DNA from: an uncultured Collinsella sp.
GTDB taxonomy: Bacteria; Actinomycetota; Coriobacteriia; Coriobacteriales; Coriobacteriaceae
Length of the DNA stretch: 64,000 nt
Direction of reading: 5' to 3'
NCBI GenBank assembly: GCA_958443265.1
Contig: CAUCKA010000006.1
Location: forward strand, 1 to 64,000
In this document: in pieces, positions 61,401 through 64,000 of the stretch
Layout of the letters: each line of letters opens with the position of its first letter
Numbering within the stretch: position 1 is the first letter of the stretch
Notes under the pieces: model-generated
The model's input: only the letters and a program-made list of their open reading frames with translations
What the model was told of the DNA's origin: nothing
Databases searched by the model: none
Translations under genes and position numbers: made by a program

Positions 61401-61870
61401 GAGAGCGCCGCCACAAGGCTCGGGCTCGTGGGGACGGGCGCCGGAAAGGGAAAGTTGGGGTTGACGGCCGGCGCTTTGGGTGCGGTGCGCGCGGGCTGTT
61501 TCGACTGCGCCGTAAACGTGCGAACCGGCGTGCGCAAACCTTCGACGGGCTCGGCGCCGCTGGCATCCAAATACGCCAGAGCCGTGGCAATAGCGTGCTT
61601 GCACATACCGGGGTAACGATAGGCGGCGGGGCAATCGCAGTCGTAGTCGATCACCTCGTGCTCGTCCATGTCGAGCGCCACGTGCGTCTTGTACAGGTCG
61701 CCACGCGAACCGCGCACCGAGCCCTCGACCGTCACGTTTTTGGAGAAGCGCGAGCCGCTGTCCTCGATCGACAGCACGGCGCCGTTGAGCATGAGCGAAC
61801 GCCCCTTCATAAAGGTGCCGCTCAACGCCGCCTCTTTGCGAAGCGCCTGCACAAACGTCCCCTGCGCCAT
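58406..61870 (-). CDS. SNF2-family helicase with SWIM zinc finger
   Basis: A 1154-residue DNA translocase. The SWIM zinc finger CDCPAAYRYPGMCKH lies near residue 75-90. A bacterial SNF2-associated region follows. The ATPase core begins near 690: GGILADDMGLGKT (Walker A), VLDEAQYIKN (DEAQ box), ALTGTPIENRLSELWSI, then the helicase C part with LLFSQFTGMLDIIG, SLKAGGVGLNLTAADVVIHY and DRAHRIGQ. It probably remodels protein-DNA complexes; bacterial members such as RapA- or HepA-like proteins aid transcription or repair. It starts 28 bases after dnaE with GGAGGAAGTG, so both share a transcript. Confidence 0.94.
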   Translation of the reverse strand: MAQGTFVQALRKEAALSGTFMKGRSLMLNGAVLSIEDSGSRFSKNVTVEGSVRGSRGDLYKTHVALDMDEHEVIDYDCDCPAAYRYPGMCKHAIATALAYLDASGAEPVEGLRTPVRTFTAQSKQPARTAPKAPAVNPNFPFPAPVPTSPSLVAALSDLSDARMDELASMRRKLAGAVDPDAPKAALEPSLVPYYNPLFADRFSWALEFRIRCGSVSYVVKDIDGMADAYVRGGTFSYGKKLTFVHSPEAFDETSAKLLNLVVTTVAYLDDITSSRSASYDFARSGFVAERQLPLSEHSIVYVLDLLRGQTISFEPAWSRGMTTHRTYDVAVELSPQREDEASAKRPPLLAAKIAPAAGGSYDLRLPADMYCFASGDAAYLVDTRRARRTDAAFAQHAAPFLSRLLPCRTPAHIAAEQVGEFCRMALPILRDYTDLTAPAALDTVAPEPSFAMAIGVGDGLVTCKITVTYGDWSADLFSLGAPGSPFEEQRPGVPPRDEVAEFRVMDTAALYFDFYEGGLAFEERDDARLFCLLTEGLSALSELGEVMLSDRLRQISVRPAPKLSVRATVKSNLLDVELGASGLSAADLAVYLDSYKRHQTFARLTSGDIVRLDEGARAAFGLAEDLGVDAVDLLDGVSLPASSTLFVDSMLARTPALEADRDAAFRRTVERLDTLGKMDFTVPASLKATMRGYQVDGYQWLGSLEHLGLGGILADDMGLGKTLQMIAHILARVEAGDTKPTLVVCPASLVYNWTAELERFAPSLDVCAIVGAKAQRRVQIAGVAEHSVVVTSYDLMRRDIDEYVEQDFARVVLDEAQYIKNPLTQVARAAKRLPAGVRFALTGTPIENRLSELWSIFDFLMPGLLGTRESFAKRFESPVEHAEGDSAARLQALVSPFVLRRVKEDVVADLPEKIEDTVMAQLTGEQRKLYLANQDRIAQQVQHREAGEFKKDKLKVLAELTKLRQICCDPRLHYEDYKAGSAKLDTCMELVHGALDGGHRILLFSQFTGMLDIIGKRLAKEDIAFLKLTGASSKESRAKMVAQFQAGEVPVFLISLKAGGVGLNLTAADVVIHYDPWWNVAAQDQATDRAHRIGQQHTVTVYKLIAKDTIEERIMQMQESKRDLVNSVLGGDGISSALFTREDVLALLGGDGR

Positions 61871-61898
61871 CACTTCCTCCAATCTCACCCGGGGTAGC

Positions 61899-64000
61899 TT
61901 AGATCACCGTCACGCGGCCCTGGTTACCCACAATGGCCTTGGCCTCGGCCAGCAGCGGAATCGAACGCGCGTTGACCTTGGCAGGTACCTCGGCACGCAG
62001 CACGCGCCCGTCCACCTGCTCGATAAAGATCTCCACGCGGTCGCCGCCCGGGTTGGCGGTAAGCACCGTGGCAAGACGCGCCATATTGCCCTGGCTAAAG
62101 CGGCTGTTGGGCACCATGACCTCAAACACCTTGGGCTTGTTGTTCTCCTCGTTAAGCTCGAGCGGCACGATCTCCTGCGCGATGATCTGGTCGCCGCGGT
62201 CCGAGCGCTCGAGCTTGCCCTTAATGCGCACAAAGGCATCGGACAGCTGCGCGCCGGTCTCGGGATCGACCTCGCCGTACAGGTACCCCTCGGCCTCCTT
62301 GTAGGTCTTGGGGAACACGACGACGGTGGCCTCGCCTTCCATGTCCTCGAGCTGCACGATGCCCATGGGGTCACCGTTTTTGGTCACGCGCTTGGACACG
62401 CTCGAGACCATGCCGGCCCACCACAGCGCCTTGCCCTCGGGAATTTCCTGGTTGATGGTGCCGCCCGTAGGATTCTGAACTTCGTAGCCGGTGTCGATCT
62501 GCGAGAACGAGAAGTCACGCGCCTTGGCTAGTGCATACTCAAACGGGCGCAGCGGGTGGTCCGAGACATAGATGCCCAGAACCTCCTTCTCCTGACTCAA
62601 CTTGAGGTGGCGGTCCCATTCCTGGCCATCCGGATCGGGCACGCTCACCTCAAAGCCCGAGCCCTCAACGTCGCCAAACATGTCGAAGAACGACGTCTGG
62701 CCGCTCGCGCGATCCTTCTGGCGCTTTACCGCGGCATCGATGATGTTCTCGGGGTTGTTCTTATCCACAAAGTGCATCATCTGGCGACGCGGATACCCCG
62801 TGGAGTCGAAGGCGCCTGCCTTGATGAGCGATTCGATTACGCGACGGTTGGCCTGGCTCGAGTCCACACGCTCGACAAAGTCGTGCAGCGTCTTAAACGG
62901 GCCGCCCGCCTCGCGCTCGGCGATAATCGCCTGCGCCACGCCGGTGCCCACGCCGCGGATGCCGGCCAGACCAAAGCGCACGCCCTCCTTGGTAGCCGTG
63001 AACTCGGTACCGGACTCGTTGACATCTGGCGAAAGCACGGGGATGCCGTCGTGACGGCACGCCGAGACGTAGTGAACGATCTTGTCGGTCTTGCCCGTAT
63101 AAGACGTCAGAACGGCCGCCATGTACTCGTGCGGATAGTGCGCCTTGAGCCACGCCGTCTGCATAACCAGGATGGCGTAGCCGGCGGAGTGCGACTTGTT
63201 GAAGGCGTAGGACGCGAACTCGAGAACATCGTCCCAAATCTTCTGGGCGACCTCGCGCGTGTAGTTGTTCTTGATAGCGCCGTTCATCCAGTGATCGTAG
63301 GTGGTCTCGTCCGAGCCATCCTCCCAGTGCAGCACCGTCGACGTGAGCAGCTTGATCTTTTTCTTAGCCACGGGCTTACGGATACGCGAGTCCGATTCGC
63401 CCTTGGAAAAGCCGCACATCTCGACGGAGATGAGCATAACCTGCTCCTGGTAGACCATGGTGCCGTAGGTTTCGCCCAGAATGTCGTCCAGGCGGTCGTC
63501 GTAGGAGACGGCCGGCTCCTTGCCGTTCATACGGTTGATGTAGGACGAAACCATGCCGGCGCCCAGCGGGCCCGGGCGGTACAGGGCGATCAATGCCACG
63601 ACGTGCTTGTACTCGGTGGGCTTCATGTTCTTGATCGTGGCCGTCATGCCGGCGGACTCGACCTGGAAGACGCCGGCGGTGTGGCCGGAACCCATGAGCT
63701 TAAAGATCTCGGGATCGTCAAAGGGGATCTCTTCCTCTTTGATGTCGATGCCGAAGTTCTTTTTGATGTTTGCCTTGGCCTTGGAGATAACCGTCAGCGT
63801 GCGCAGGCCCAGGAAGTCCATCTTGAGCAGGCCCATGTCGGCGACGGTATGGCCCTCGTACTGGGTAATCTCGACGCCGCCCTTGGTATCGAGCTTGGTG
63901 GGCACGTGCTCGTTGACGGGGTCGCGGCAGATCAGAACGGCGCACGCGTGCACGCCCTCGCCACGGGTGAGACCCTCGATCGAGAGCGCCGTGTCGATGA
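61899..64000 (-). CDS. dnaE: DNA polymerase III alpha subunit, C-terminal part
   Basis: About 700 codons of dnaE, open to the right edge; the 5' end with the PHP and palm catalytic acids lies outside. The visible part includes RGEGVHACAVLICRDP, MDFLGLRTLTVI, VALYRPGPLGAGMV-type finger motifs (IALYRPGPLGAGM), YQEQVMLISVEMCGFSKGE and AFNKSHSAGYA. Helix-hairpin-helix and OB-fold regions follow (LAGIRGVGTGVAQAII, WWAGMVSSVSKRVTKNGDP). Between GFSKGESD and the next block is RKPVAKKKIKLLTSTVLHWE, an unusual stretch longer than in E. coli. The enzyme is the replicative polymerase. SNF2 follows by 28 bases. Confidence 0.96.
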   Translation of the reverse strand, partial: IDTALSIEGLTRGEGVHACAVLICRDPVNEHVPTKLDTKGGVEITQYEGHTVADMGLLKMDFLGLRTLTVISKAKANIKKNFGIDIKEEEIPFDDPEIFKLMGSGHTAGVFQVESAGMTATIKNMKPTEYKHVVALIALYRPGPLGAGMVSSYINRMNGKEPAVSYDDRLDDILGETYGTMVYQEQVMLISVEMCGFSKGESDSRIRKPVAKKKIKLLTSTVLHWEDGSDETTYDHWMNGAIKNNYTREVAQKIWDDVLEFASYAFNKSHSAGYAILVMQTAWLKAHYPHEYMAAVLTSYTGKTDKIVHYVSACRHDGIPVLSPDVNESGTEFTATKEGVRFGLAGIRGVGTGVAQAIIAEREAGGPFKTLHDFVERVDSSQANRRVIESLIKAGAFDSTGYPRRQMMHFVDKNNPENIIDAAVKRQKDRASGQTSFFDMFGDVEGSGFEVSVPDPDGQEWDRHLKLSQEKEVLGIYVSDHPLRPFEYALAKARDFSFSQIDTGYEVQNPTGGTINQEIPEGKALWWAGMVSSVSKRVTKNGDPMGIVQLEDMEGEATVVVFPKTYKEAEGYLYGEVDPETGAQLSDAFVRIKGKLERSDRGDQIIAQEIVPLELNEENNKPKVFEVMVPNSRFSQGNMARLATVLTANPGGDRVEIFIEQVDGRVLRAEVPAKVNARSIPLLAEAKAIVGNQGRVTVI

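Overview
The window is a high-GC, gene-dense chromosomal segment with strong Shine-Dalgarno sites, short intergenic gaps and many structured intergenic repeats. Gene content points to an anaerobic gut actinobacterium of the Coriobacteriia, most likely Collinsella or a close relative. The supporting features are an arginine deiminase operon, two DegV proteins, a Firmicutes-type class III fructose bisphosphatase, a superoxide reductase, a formate-tetrahydrofolate ligase, a SDR that from memory strongly resembles gut 12alpha-hydroxysteroid dehydrogenases, and large anchored surface proteins. The species call is an inference from content, not a database result. No rRNA, tRNA, CRISPR array, prophage or transposase gene was seen.

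Layout. 0-9.5 kb: N-terminus of an M20 dipeptidase, a HAD phosphatase, DegV, a DinJ-YafQ toxin-antitoxin pair with its operators, a LOG-family protein, tgt, a 12alpha-HSDH-like SDR, a coiled-coil membrane protein and queA. 9.6-15.6 kb: a lower-GC arginine block with ornithine carbamoyltransferase, arginine deiminase and a YfcC/ArcD-type transporter on the minus strand. Divergent from these are a second, altered arginine deiminase paralogue and an XRE/S24-like regulator. 15.6-26 kb: queH, a DUF3267 membrane protein, a methionyl-tRNA synthetase with an unusual KMSKS region, an RsmF-type methyltransferase, a TIM-barrel-like protein, DegV, fbp and two GtrA proteins. 26-34 kb: a cobalamin riboswitch followed by a surface protein of about 2157 residues and a second anchored protein, both with DUF4430 (transcobalamin-like C-terminal) domains. 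34-41 kb: UbiB kinase with a phasin-like partner, a C69 dipeptidase, a folD-fchA operon and a zinc-ribbon membrane protein. 41-47.5 kb: accessory region with a lipoprotein, a Tat-exported and probably sortase-anchored PI-PLC, a DUF1016 nuclease, an ADP-ribosylglycohydrolase and small ORFs. 47.5-64 kb: zinc-ribbon protein, CDF transporter, fhs, ruvCAB, a degenerate NAD-synthetase paralogue, superoxide reductase, a SNF2 helicase and the 3' part of dnaE.

Themes that tie the genes together. (1) Queuosine: tgt, queA and queH supply base exchange, ribosyl transfer and epoxyqueuosine reduction. (2) One-carbon metabolism: fhs, fchA and folD; this FolD lacks its cyclohydrolase lysine and glutamine while a stand-alone cyclohydrolase (FchA) sits directly upstream in the same operon, so the normally bifunctional enzyme appears to have been split. 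(3) Arginine fermentation: transporter, deiminase and carbamoyltransferase, but no carbamate kinase nearby. (4) Corrinoid capture: the B12-riboswitch operon with two DUF4430 surface proteins is the best candidate for a poorly described system here. (5) Intergenic DNA carries at least three families of structured repeats, including a family with nested stems and a conserved bulged hairpin, and MITE-like inverted repeats.
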